Part shown: piece after piece, positions 25,294-35,283 of the stretch
Numbering within the stretch: position 1 is the first letter of the stretch
Layout of the letters: every line of letters starts with the position of its first letter
Source of the DNA: Bog-375 sp049698695
GTDB lineage: Bacteria > Acidobacteriota > Terriglobia > Bryobacterales > Bryobacteraceae
Direction of reading: 5' to 3'
DNA length: 64,000 nucleotides
Assembly (NCBI GenBank): GCA_049698695.1
Contig: JBAVYH010000201.1
Location: forward strand, 1 to 64,000
Notes under the pieces: generated by a model
What the model saw: only the letters and a program-made list of their open reading frames with translations
Told to the model about the DNA's origin: nothing
Databases searched by the model: none
Made by a program: the position numbers and the translations under genes

Positions 25294-27582
25294 CTACTCC
25301 GTGATCGCGATCGGTTCTCTAAAACTCGTCAGTATGTTTTGTGCTAATTGCATCTCCGCCAATGAAAGCAGGAAGGCGAGGGTCGATTCCGCTCCCTGGT
25401 TTCCGTTGACCCGATCCACATGCAACCCATCGCGGCAGCCGCCTGTCTCGGAAGAGTAAAGATCGAGTCCGAGATCGTTCCAGCCGATGAACCAGTCAAA
25501 AGCGCGCTGTGCCTGCTCATACCACCAGACGTCCGATGTGGCGCGGTAGGCTTCCAGACAGGCCGAGACTGTTGCCTGCGCATCAATGGGCTGCTGGTCG
25601 AAATTGGCGCGGGTGCCGCCGCGGCGGTAAAACCCATTGCTGCCAACGGGCCGAAAGTGGCCCTTCTCGGACATCTGCAACTCGGTCAGCCAGCGTAGAG
25701 CATCGAGGCCGCGCTGCAGCACCGCTGGTTGTCCAGTAGCATGTCCGCTCACAATTAAGGCGTGCGCGAGCTTCGCGTTGTCGTATGACAGTTCCTCTTC
25801 AAACCATTGCCAATCCGGATGCGCGCTCGCTTCAAAGAGCTCCATGAGATGGCAAGTCAATGCCTCCCGGGTTTGATTGACCAGGCTGTCACCGCTCAAC
25901 CGGCGAAGATATTCGTGGATGCCGAGCAAGCCGAAGGCCCAAGCCCGAGGCGAAGAGAACCCGGTCAGCTCAGGCAATGCCAGCGCGAAGAGCTGCCCCG
26001 CCATCATCTGGAAGCTCCGAAAGGGCGAACGTCCCACGCCCAGGCCCAGCGCCCAGAGCGCCCTCCCTTGGCAGTCCTCCGATCCCTTTTCGTCCAGCCA
26101 GTGCCGCTCAAAACTCAAGTGGTTGTGGAAGCGTTTCGTTTTAAGATCGAAGGCGTGATGGAGGAACGCCCCGGCGGTGGTGGCCAGTGCCCGCACACGC
26201 TCCGGCTCCTCACCCAATTCAGCAAGCAGCACGGCCAGGACGAAGGCACGAGCGTTATCGTCGGTGCAATAGCCTTCGGAAAAATTCGGAACACTGAAAA
26301 CAGCGTGTTGGAAGACCCCCGTGGAATCGGTCATCCGCGAAAGATGGCTCAATTTCATCGCCGGCAGCTCCCGCGGCTTTTGATCGAGCGTCTTGGTGGC
26401 GAGGAATTTGCGCGTCCGAGCGGCCACTTCCAGACGGGAACACTCGAAGGAACGCATGTACATCTGCGCCACGTTGCTCCAAACCATCTCGCGGCCTATC
26501 TTGTAAGCGTACTTGCGGATGGCATGCCGGCGTGTATCGTCGCGCAGCAACCCGATCACCTCGCGTGCGATGGCCGGAGCGTCGCCGAATGGCACCAGCA
26601 CACCGCGGTCCTCCGCCAGCAACTCCGCGGCGTGCCAATACGGCGTGGACACCACTGCTTTGCCGGCGCCAAAGGCGTACGCCAGCGTGCCCGAAGTAAT
26701 CTGCGCTTCATTCAGGTAAGGTGTGATGTAAAGGTCCGCCGCGCCGATGAATTCCTTGAGATTCTCAAGGTCCACAAACTGGTTGTAGAAGATGACGTTC
26801 TTGTCGACTTTGTTCTTCTTAGCTAGAATCTCCAGGTTGAGCCTGTACGCTTCCCCGTGCTCCCGCAGTTCGTTGGGATGAGTGGCACCGAGGACGATAT
26901 ACACCACCTCGGGGAACTCCGCAAGAATGTGCGGTAGAGCGTTGAGCACGTTCTCGATTCCCTTGTTCGGCGAAAGCAGGCCGAACGTGAGCAGCACGAC
27001 CCTGCCTTCCACCCCGAACTGATCCTTGAAATAAGTCGGATCGACGAAGCCCACATCGGGAATGCCGTGCGGTATGAGATCGATCTTGGCCGGCGGCGCC
27101 TGGTATATCTGCTGCAACATCTGCCGTCCGCGCTCAGCCATCACCACCAGCCGGGTAGAGAGTGAGATTAACCCCTCCATCACCCGCCGCTGATCCGCCT
27201 TCGGCTCGCGCAGAACCGTGTGAAGCGTTGTCACCACAGGCATTCTCAATTCGCGCAGAAGTGCCAGGATGTGAGCGCCGGCCGGCCCACCGAAAATGCC
27301 GAACTCGTGTTGCAGGCAGACAATGTCCACGTTGCTGATGTTCAGAAAGTCCGCGGCACGCAGATAGGACGACAGGTCCTGCTCCTCAATCTCGAAGCGA
27401 ACCACCTCCGGATACTCGTAGCCTCCCGGAATGTCGTTGACCGACACGGCCAGGCACTGGCTCTGCGGGTGCGCGCTTTGAACGGCGGCCAGCAGGTCGG
27501 AGGTAAAAGTAGCAATGCCGCACTTGCGTGGTAAGTGGTCGCCGACAAAAGCGATCTTGCGGACTTTAGAAGTGCTATTCAT
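25294..27582 (-). CDS. GT4 glycosyltransferase fused to helical barrel domain
   Basis: The product has about 762 residues. Residues 1-400 form a GT-B glycosyltransferase: 'GDHLPRKCGIATFTSDLLAA' at the start, 'LLTFGLLSPNKGIENVLNALP' and 'FGAGKAVVSTPYWHAAELLAE' in the donor domain. From about residue 410 on, a second domain with repeated helices ('GYCTDDNARAFVLAVLLAEL', 'EELSYDNAKLAHALIVSG', 'FDQQPIDAQATVSACLEAYR') resembles an (alpha/alpha)6 barrel like those of glycan lyases and isomerases. The ATG at 27582 has AAAGGA nine bases upstream and is preferred to a TTG at 27624. It is second in the operon after the regulator. Confidence 0.87.
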   Translation of the reverse strand: MNSTSKVRKIAFVGDHLPRKCGIATFTSDLLAAVQSAHPQSQCLAVSVNDIPGGYEYPEVVRFEIEEQDLSSYLRAADFLNISNVDIVCLQHEFGIFGGPAGAHILALLRELRMPVVTTLHTVLREPKADQRRVMEGLISLSTRLVVMAERGRQMLQQIYQAPPAKIDLIPHGIPDVGFVDPTYFKDQFGVEGRVVLLTFGLLSPNKGIENVLNALPHILAEFPEVVYIVLGATHPNELREHGEAYRLNLEILAKKNKVDKNVIFYNQFVDLENLKEFIGAADLYITPYLNEAQITSGTLAYAFGAGKAVVSTPYWHAAELLAEDRGVLVPFGDAPAIAREVIGLLRDDTRRHAIRKYAYKIGREMVWSNVAQMYMRSFECSRLEVAARTRKFLATKTLDQKPRELPAMKLSHLSRMTDSTGVFQHAVFSVPNFSEGYCTDDNARAFVLAVLLAELGEEPERVRALATTAGAFLHHAFDLKTKRFHNHLSFERHWLDEKGSEDCQGRALWALGLGVGRSPFRSFQMMAGQLFALALPELTGFSSPRAWAFGLLGIHEYLRRLSGDSLVNQTREALTCHLMELFEASAHPDWQWFEEELSYDNAKLAHALIVSGHATGQPAVLQRGLDALRWLTELQMSEKGHFRPVGSNGFYRRGGTRANFDQQPIDAQATVSACLEAYRATSDVWWYEQAQRAFDWFIGWNDLGLDLYSSETGGCRDGLHVDRVNGNQGAESTLAFLLSLAEMQLAQNILTSFREPIAITE

Positions 27583-27624
27583 GAAGGCATTCCTTTGCTG
27601 CCTGGCGGTCTCCCGCCGCTTCAA

Positions 27625-28503
27625 TCAGTTTGCTTCTCCAGGTCGCCCTGCAGACGGAAAATGGAGTGGATCCCGCAGGTTTTGCAGTTCCCGGTAATAA
27701 TAAATTGGGGAAGGTCGCTTTCCTCTCAGCTTCAGAGCCTTCAGAAACGCGATTTCCTCTTCGGTGGCATCGCCACTCAACGACGCATCCTTTAGGAATT
27801 GTTCGAGCCCTGGTTCAGCAGCTACGGGCTCTGGGGGCTCCTGTTCGGCAAACTCAAATCGCTTCAGGCTTCCTGCGGTAAGCCGGCGGTTAGGCACAAC
27901 CTCCATGCCGAAGGTCTTGAGGTCGATATCCCAAGAGTCAATGATCGGGTCGAGGAAGGAGATACAGTTTTCAACCGAGACGTTGAACACGTCTGTGTCC
28001 AGGAACTCGAGAATCGAAACGCGCACCTGCTCGTAGCTGCGGTCGCTGAGTTGGGCCATCAGGCGGAGCCAGTCTTCACTTTGCAGTTCCTCCTTGGCAA
28101 CTCCCTGGGCGACATCCAGGAGTTTTTGAGTGACCAGGCGTTCGAGTTCGCCAAACGGCTCCTTCTCAAAAATCCGGCGCACTTCTTTTTGCTGGGCGGA
28201 ATCGCATTTGCGCAGAATCAACTCGCGGCACTCCTTGAATAGAGGCCGTGGGACCTCCGCCCCTCTTTTCCTCAATTCCTCTTTGTGTTGCAGCTCAGCC
28301 AGTTTTGAGAGTTCACCGCTCGGCAGTTTCAAGGCCTTGCCGATCTTCTGGTAGATGTCGGTGCGTCCTGGCGAGGGGGGAGCCTTCTTTCGGGCCAGCA
28401 GTTGCGAAATGTAGGATTCGGTCACTTGAGCAGCCACGGCGAGGTCTTTCTGCTCCAAGCCAAGTTCGGTTAAACGCTGCCGGATCAAAAGGGATACGTC
28501 CAC
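27625..28503 (-). CDS. XRE-type helix-turn-helix regulator
   Basis: This 292-residue protein has an N-terminal helix-turn-helix of the XRE/Cro type at about residues 5-65 ('LGLEQKDLAVAAQVTESYISQLLARKKAP'-like region, shown here by 'QKDLAVAAQVTESYISQLL'). The remaining 220 residues are mostly helical and unrecognised, so they may sense a ligand or partner. It starts with GTG, with AGGA eight bases upstream. It heads the leftward operon and faces the chaperonin operon across 211 bases, which suggests that it controls both. Confidence 0.82.
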   Translation of the reverse strand: MDVSLLIRQRLTELGLEQKDLAVAAQVTESYISQLLARKKAPPSPGRTDIYQKIGKALKLPSGELSKLAELQHKEELRKRGAEVPRPLFKECRELILRKCDSAQQKEVRRIFEKEPFGELERLVTQKLLDVAQGVAKEELQSEDWLRLMAQLSDRSYEQVRVSILEFLDTDVFNVSVENCISFLDPIIDSWDIDLKTFGMEVVPNRRLTAGSLKRFEFAEQEPPEPVAAEPGLEQFLKDASLSGDATEEEIAFLKALKLRGKRPSPIYYYRELQNLRDPLHFPSAGRPGEAN

Positions 28504-28520
28504 TGGGTTGTCCTGTCCGC

Positions 28521-28607
28521 CTGATTAACTACATTTGGTCAATCAGGTAATCTAATCTTCCCACAAACACACTTGACAAGCAAGCCAAGTTAACCGATAA
28601 TAGTTAA
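28521..28607. promoter_or_regulatory. Divergent control region of the island
   Basis: CTGATT (28521-28526) and AATCAG (28541-28546) form an inverted repeat with 14 bases between. GTTAAC (28589-28594) is followed by another GTTAA at 28603-28607, and TTAAC occurs at 28525-28529. On the + strand TTGACA (28573-28578) and GATAAT (28596-28601) are 17 bases apart, a near-consensus sigma-70 promoter for the chaperonin operon. The repeats overlap or flank that promoter, as expected for operators of the neighbouring XRE protein. Confidence 0.65.
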
Positions 28608-28714
28608 TGGCTGAGCACTCCCGCCCACTCGCAGATCCTCTGAGCTAAGTCAGGCGATCTGATCACCGTCCCCTTAGGTCACCCGGACCACGCCAAACGA
28701 AGGAGCACGCGATC

Positions 28715-28927
28715 ATGATGAGCGCTCGACCTGCCGGTCCTAAATTCCGCGAAGGTGACGGAGTCGTCCTGGCCGAGGGTACATACCAGGGCACCCAAGG
28801 TGTATTTCGCCGGCTGAGAGAAGACGCCAACTGGGCGGATATCACCGAGGGCAATGGCAGCATCCGCTGCCACCCGGTGGCATGGCTCGCCCACTCCGCG
28901 GGCGCGATCCCCGGTTCCGTGAACTGA
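28715..28927 (+). CDS. Small hypothetical protein, KOW/SH3-like
   Basis: This 70-residue protein begins with two ATG codons after GAAGGAG. 'FREGDGVVLAEGTYQGTQGVF' looks like a small SH3/KOW-type beta barrel in its spacing of Gly and hydrophobic residues, and 'CHPVAWL' lies near the end. No family is recognised. It is the first gene after the island promoter and is probably co-transcribed with groES and groEL. Confidence 0.65.
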   Translation: MMSARPAGPKFREGDGVVLAEGTYQGTQGVFRRLREDANWADITEGNGSIRCHPVAWLAHSAGAIPGSVN

Positions 28928-28934
28928 CGCCGCC

Positions 28935-29321
28935 ATGACAGACCTAATCACAGCGGGAAGCATTTTGGTTCAGGAAGGCACACATCTGCCGAAACCCCTG
29001 CTGCTCCAGAGCGAGTCCGGTGCCAGTGGATGGGCAGCAGTCAAAGGCACTCGTTCGGGATTCGAGAAGGGAATCCGGGACGCCGGCTGGACCTTTTTCT
29101 TCATGGCTGGAGAGATCAAGACCACCGTCTTCGCATTTGACAAGCAAAAGGCACTGCGCGCCGCTTTGAGATGGCTCATCTCGAACGCAAAATCTCAGCA
29201 CTGCAACAGCATCGAGATTACGGGAGTGGCAGGCAAATCGTTCCTGAAAACGCCCTATATGACTGTCTCCGCTCACCCGCGACATCTACAAGAGGGCCTG
29301 GTCTTTTCCGGTCAATGGTAG
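28935..29321 (+). CDS. Hypothetical protein upstream of groES
   Basis: This is a 128-residue soluble protein without signal peptide or recognised domain. The middle, 'GIRDAGWTFFFMAGEIKTTVF', and the following 'KALRAALRWLISNAKSQHCNSIEITGV' suggest an alpha/beta fold. It begins seven bases after the preceding small gene and ends about 100 bases before groES. A chaperonin-linked or stress role is only inferred from position. Confidence 0.68.
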   Translation: MTDLITAGSILVQEGTHLPKPLLLQSESGASGWAAVKGTRSGFEKGIRDAGWTFFFMAGEIKTTVFAFDKQKALRAALRWLISNAKSQHCNSIEITGVAGKSFLKTPYMTVSAHPRHLQEGLVFSGQW

Positions 29322-29425
29322 TTTGCCGTGAACTACCTACCATACCGCCGGATATGGCAGTTGAGGCCGGCTCCGATCCGGCACGCTCGTCACCGACTCA
29401 ATCGAACTGGAGGCTAGTAAGCATC

Positions 29426-29743
29426 ATGAACATTCGACCCCTATACGACCGCATCGTGGTGAAGCGGATAGAGGAACAAGAAACCACACGCAATGGCATC
29501 GTTATCCCCGATTCGGCCAAGGAAAAGCCCCAGGAGGGTGAAGTGATGGCCATCGGGAAGGGCAAGCGGCTCGATGACGGCAAGATGGTCGCCCTTGACG
29601 TCAAGGCCGGCGACCGCATCCTGTTCGGCAAGTATTCCGGCAACGAGATCAAACTGGATGGCACTGAGTACATCATTATGCGCGAGGACGACGTCCTCGG
29701 AGTTTTGGACGCAGCCCCCAAGGCCCTCTCGAAAGCCGGCTAA
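29426..29743 (+). CDS. groES: Co-chaperonin GroES
   Basis: This 105-residue protein is the heptameric lid of the GroEL chamber. 'MNIRPLYDRIVVKRIEEQETT' is the standard start, 'GIVIPDSAKEKPQEG' contains the mobile loop that contacts GroEL, and 'DRILFGKYSGNEIKLDGTEYIIM' is the usual end strand. The C-terminus is about eight residues longer than most. GGAGG lies twelve bases before the ATG. groEL follows after 29 bases. Confidence 0.95.
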   Translation: MNIRPLYDRIVVKRIEEQETTRNGIVIPDSAKEKPQEGEVMAIGKGKRLDDGKMVALDVKAGDRILFGKYSGNEIKLDGTEYIIMREDDVLGVLDAAPKALSKAG

Positions 29744-29772
29744 TTCAAATCTGAATAGTGAGGAACCTATCT

Positions 29773-31359
29773 ATGGCAAAGCAAATTACGTATAGTGACA
29801 CCTCCCGTCAAGCGATCCTGAGCGGCGTCAACCAGCTTGCCGACGCGGTGAAGGTGACCCTCGGTCCCCGCGGACGCAACGTCGTACTCGAAAAGAAATA
29901 TGGCGGGCCGACCATCACCAAAGACGGTGTGACTGTGGCCAAAGAGATTGAGTTAAAGGATCCGCTCGAGAACATGGGTGCCCAGATGGTGCGCGAGGTG
30001 GCGTCGAAAACCTCCGACGTCGCTGGGGACGGTACCACCACGGCCACGATTCTGGCCCAGGCAATCTACCGCGAAGGCGTCAAAGCGGTCACGGCGGGGG
30101 CGAATCCGATGGCTATCAAGCGCGGCATCGACAAAGCCGTGGAAGTTGCCGTCGAGGAAGTCAAAAAGCTATCCAAACCCGTCTCCGGCGACATGATAGC
30201 CCAGGTGGGCAGCATTTCCGCCAACGGCGACCCGACCATCGGCAACATCATTGCCGAGGCGATGAAGAAGGTGGGCAAGGACGGCGTGATTACGGTCGAG
30301 GAATCCAAGACGATGACCACCGAATTGCAGACGGTGGACGGGATGCAGTTCGATCGCGGCTATCTCTCACCCTATTTCGTGAGCGACGCCGAACGCATGG
30401 AGTGCGTTTTCGAGGATCCTTACATCCTGATTCACGATAAGAAAATCAGCAACATGAAGGACCTGCTGCCGATTCTCGAGCAGATTGCACGCGCGGGTAA
30501 GCCGCTGCTGGTGATCGCCGAAGATGTGGAAGGCGAAGCACTGGCCACGCTCGTAGTCAACAAGCTGCGCGGCACGCTCAGTGCCTGTGCCGTGAAGTCC
30601 CCTGGCTTTGGCGACCGCCGCAAGGCAATGCTGGAAGATATCTCGATTCTGACTGGCGGCAAGGCCATCATGGAAGAGACCGGCATCAAGCTAGAGGGCA
30701 TCAAGCTGGAGGACCTCGGCCGCGCCAAGCGTGTCACGGTGGATAAAGACACCACCACCATCATCGACGGCGCCGGCTCGCAGAAGGATATCGAAGGCCG
30801 GATCAAGCAACTCCGGGCGCAAATCGAAGAGACAACCTCGGACTACGACCGCGAGAAACTGCAGGAGCGGCTGGCGAAGCTGGCCGGTGGCGTTGCGATC
30901 ATCAAAGTCGGCGCTGCGACCGAAACCGAGATGAAAGAGAAAAAGGCCCGTGTCGAGGACGCTCTCCACGCCACTCGCGCCGCGGTCGAAGAAGGCATCG
31001 TCCCCGGTGGAGGCGTTGCACTGCTTCGCGCTTCGGTCGCGCTGCAAAAGCTCAAGCTTGAGGGCGACGAGCAGTTCGGCGTCACTATCGTTCGTCGTGC
31101 GTGCGAGGAGCCCGTGCGGCAGATCGTCGTGAACTGCGGGCCCGAAGGCGCCGTCGTCGCCGAGAAGATCAAGAACCACCGGGACGCAAACTTCGGCTTC
31201 AACGCCTCCACCGAACAATACGAAGATCTGGTGCAGGCCGGCGTAATCGACCCCACCAAAGTAACTCGCACAGCTCTGCAAAACGCAGCTTCCATCGCCT
31301 CTCTCATGCTCACCACCGAGGCCACGGTCTGCGGGGTTGTGGAGGAGCCGGGCGAATAG
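29773..31359 (+). CDS. groEL: Chaperonin GroEL without Gly-Met tail
   Basis: This is a 528-residue chaperonin subunit. 'TLGPRGRNVVLEKKYGGPTITKDGVTVAKEI' and 'GDGTTTATILAQAI' (ATP site), 'GFGDRRKAMLEDI' (apical domain) and 'EEGIVPGGGVALLRA' (equatorial domain) are all present. The end 'TEATVCGVVEEPGE' lacks the (GGM)n repeats that normally fill the chamber floor, so this may be a specialised paralogue. The ATG before 'AKQITYSD' is chosen over an upstream start in the same frame, with GAGGAA eleven bases upstream. Confidence 0.94.
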   Translation: MAKQITYSDTSRQAILSGVNQLADAVKVTLGPRGRNVVLEKKYGGPTITKDGVTVAKEIELKDPLENMGAQMVREVASKTSDVAGDGTTTATILAQAIYREGVKAVTAGANPMAIKRGIDKAVEVAVEEVKKLSKPVSGDMIAQVGSISANGDPTIGNIIAEAMKKVGKDGVITVEESKTMTTELQTVDGMQFDRGYLSPYFVSDAERMECVFEDPYILIHDKKISNMKDLLPILEQIARAGKPLLVIAEDVEGEALATLVVNKLRGTLSACAVKSPGFGDRRKAMLEDISILTGGKAIMEETGIKLEGIKLEDLGRAKRVTVDKDTTTIIDGAGSQKDIEGRIKQLRAQIEETTSDYDREKLQERLAKLAGGVAIIKVGAATETEMKEKKARVEDALHATRAAVEEGIVPGGGVALLRASVALQKLKLEGDEQFGVTIVRRACEEPVRQIVVNCGPEGAVVAEKIKNHRDANFGFNASTEQYEDLVQAGVIDPTKVTRTALQNAASIASLMLTTEATVCGVVEEPGE

Positions 31360-31366
31360 GACACAG

Positions 31367-31597
31367 ATGAACAATAAACTACTGAAGCGACACAAGCGCC
31401 AGGTTGCGCGTGCCAAGGAACGGGTGAAACTGTCGGAGCCCGACGTGAGAACTCCGGAACAACTGGCGGCAGCGCGCGAGGTGAGCCGCGCAGTCGTCAG
31501 CCGGCGAACCGACCGCCGCGCACCTTACTCCACGCCGCCCCCACACCGAGCCGGCCCCGTCGCAACCGGTGCTGCGAAAGCCGATGCAGCCTCATGA
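31367..31597 (+). CDS. Small basic hypothetical protein
   Basis: This 76-residue protein begins eight bases after groEL. It is rich in Lys and Arg in its first 30 residues ('LLKRHKRQVARAKERVKL') and in Pro and Ala in its last 30, and is probably disordered. No family is recognised. Its last four bases (ATGA) overlap the next gene, so it belongs to the chaperonin operon. Confidence 0.6.
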   Translation: MNNKLLKRHKRQVARAKERVKLSEPDVRTPEQLAAAREVSRAVVSRRTDRRAPYSTPPPHRAGPVATGAAKADAAS

Positions 31598-31785
31598 TGC
31601 GCGCCACGGTAGGGCTGTTCTCCACACGCTGCCCGCATTGCAAATCCATCGATTTTAGAAGCGTGGACGCGCGGAATGCCATCGAGACGGCTTTCCAATG
31701 GCTGCTTCACCCCTACCGCTGCTCTCTCTGCGGCCACCACTTTTTCCTGTTCCGATGGCAAGCTCTCATTGGAGGGACCGCTTAA
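31594..31785 (+). CDS. Small zinc-ribbon protein
   Basis: The product has 63 residues with two Cys pairs, 'CPHC' near residue 13 and 'CSLCGHHFF' near residue 43, separated by a helical stretch ('NAIETAFQWLLHPY'). This spacing is that of a small zinc-ribbon family that I recall from soil bacteria. Its role is unknown. It overlaps the preceding gene by four bases and is the last gene of the island. Confidence 0.65.
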   Translation: MMRATVGLFSTRCPHCKSIDFRSVDARNAIETAFQWLLHPYRCSLCGHHFFLFRWQALIGGTA

Positions 31786-31880
31786 GAGCGACCCTTTGGC
31801 GGCGGCAGCGTACTGCATGGGGCGTTGCTATCGGCGGCAAGGAGCGGTCAGCAGCAGCTTACCGCCGCGTACGAATTCCG

Positions 31881-31929
31881 CTTGGATTGTGGTTCCAGTG
31901 GCCGTGGGTTCGACCCCTCCACCCACCCA
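31881..31929 (+). pseudogene. tRNA-His 3'-half remnant (right attachment site)
   Basis: These 49 bases copy the tRNA-His 3' half from the anticodon stem to CCA. The core 31883-31913 is identical to 21635-21665; the T-arm and acceptor parts carry changes (for example one base fewer after TTCGA). No 5' half of a tRNA lies upstream, so it cannot be a working tRNA. It sits four bases from the stop codon of the next gene and marks the right end of the island. Confidence 0.85.
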
Positions 31930-31933
31930 GTTT

Positions 31934-34126
<2,193 letters not shown>

Positions 34127-34282
34127 CGAGTTCAGTGTACCCGGTGCCGCGTGGTTGCGGGGGCAGCCGGCAATGCCACCAGCTCGTGTAGCCCGGCTCG
34201 ATCGCCGAACTGGGGCCGCCCGCAAACGAAGCACTCGAGACCGCGATTTGAATGCCAGCGCAGCGGGCCTTGGAGCAACGGC

Positions 34283-34291
34283 TGTTATAAT
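34283..34291 (+). promoter_or_regulatory. Extended -10 promoter of mdh
   Basis: TGTTATAAT at 34283-34291 is a TG-n-TATAAT extended -10 element. No -35 consensus is found 17 bases upstream, which extended -10 promoters can do without. Transcription would start about 25 bases before the malate dehydrogenase start codon, with AAGGAG between. Confidence 0.55.
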
Positions 34292-34323
34292 CGAGCTTCA
34301 ATTCACCTTTAAGGAGAGCTGCT

Positions 34324-35256
34324 GTGCGAAACAAGATCACGGTTGTGGGCGCGGGCAACGTGGGCGCCAATTGCGCGTTGCGCATCGCGGATAAGGGACT
34401 GGCCGATGTCGTCCTGGTGGACGTGGTTGAGGGCGTTCCGCAAGGCAAGGGTCTGGATCTGTTGCAGTCGGGGCCGGTGCAGGGCTACGACGTCACGATC
34501 ACGGGCACCAACGACTATGCGCCGACGGCCGATTCCGACATCGTCATCATCACCGCCGGCTTCCCGCGCAAACCGGGGATGAGCCGCGACGACCTGCTGA
34601 TGGCCAATTATGGGATCGTGCGCAGCGCCACCGAGGAGGCGGTTAAGTACTCCCCGAACTCGATCCTCATCCTGGTGACTAATCCACTGGATGCGATGGC
34701 GCAGGCGGCCTACTGGGTCTCGAAGTTCAACAGGGAGCGCGTGGTGGGCATGGCGGGCGTGCTGGATAGCGCGCGCTTCCGCACATTCATTGCGCAGGAG
34801 CTGGGGGTCTCGGTGGAGAACGTGACCGCGGTGGTGATGGGCGGCCATGGCGACACCATGGTGCCCGTGGTGCGACTGAGCAACGTCTCCGGCATTCCGC
34901 TGACGGAGCTGATGGACCAGGCCACCATCGACCGCATCGTGGACCGCACGCGTAACGGCGGAGCCGAAATCGTCAAATACCTGAAGACAGGCAGCGCCTA
35001 CTATGCGCCATCGGCGGCTGCGGTGGAAATGGCCGAATCCATCCTCGAGGATAAGAAGAAAGTGCTGCCCTGCGCCGCGTATCTGGAAGGCGAATACGGC
35101 ATCCACGGCCTGTTCGTCGGCGTGCCGGTGAAGCTAGGGGCGCGCGGCATCGAGAAGATCTACGAGCTGAAACTGACCGCCGAGGAGCACGCCGGCTTAC
35201 AGAAGAGCGCCGCGGCGGTGCAGGAGCTGGTCGACGTGCTGAAGAGCAAAGGGTAG
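34324..35256 (+). CDS. mdh: Malate dehydrogenase (LDH-like type)
   Basis: This 310-residue NAD-dependent enzyme interconverts malate and oxaloacetate in the citric acid cycle. 'ITVVGAGNVGANCA' is the NAD-binding Rossmann motif, 'ITAGFPRKPGMSRDDLL' carries the substrate-binding arginines of malate enzymes (the Arg in 'PRKPG' separates it from lactate dehydrogenase) and 'VMGGHGDTMVP' holds the catalytic His. The GTG start follows AAGGAG by seven bases. It is monocistronic. Confidence 0.95.
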   Translation: MRNKITVVGAGNVGANCALRIADKGLADVVLVDVVEGVPQGKGLDLLQSGPVQGYDVTITGTNDYAPTADSDIVIITAGFPRKPGMSRDDLLMANYGIVRSATEEAVKYSPNSILILVTNPLDAMAQAAYWVSKFNRERVVGMAGVLDSARFRTFIAQELGVSVENVTAVVMGGHGDTMVPVVRLSNVSGIPLTELMDQATIDRIVDRTRNGGAEIVKYLKTGSAYYAPSAAAVEMAESILEDKKKVLPCAAYLEGEYGIHGLFVGVPVKLGARGIEKIYELKLTAEEHAGLQKSAAAVQELVDVLKSKG

Positions 35257-35283
35257 GCCCAAATCTCGCGGCCGGCGAATCCC

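Larger units (their letters stand above)
21666..31929. mobile_element. Putative genomic island at tRNA-His
   Basis: The stretch of about 10.2 kb lies between an intact tRNA-His and a displaced 3' half of the same tRNA. That is the layout produced when an element inserts at a tRNA 3' end, rebuilds the tRNA and pushes the old 3' half to the far side. The content is a coherent pair of divergent operons (XRE regulator, GH130 and glycosyltransferase genes; GroES, GroEL and small proteins). Base composition looks lower in GC than the flanks: by hand count 29 of 60 bases are G or C at 23401-23460 and 34 of 60 at 27001-27060, against 40 of 60 at 46801-46860. No integrase, transposase or phage gene is seen, so the element may be old and decayed or mobilised in trans. 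Confidence 0.65.

Noticed and set aside
28560..28680. CIRCE (HrcA) element before the chaperonin operon
   Set aside because: A TGAGCACTC near 28610 resembles one half-site, but the matching second half at the 9-base spacing is missing.
31861..31930. A second tRNA-His gene
   Set aside because: Only the 3' half is present. No D arm or 5' acceptor strand can be found upstream, and the T arm has lost a base.
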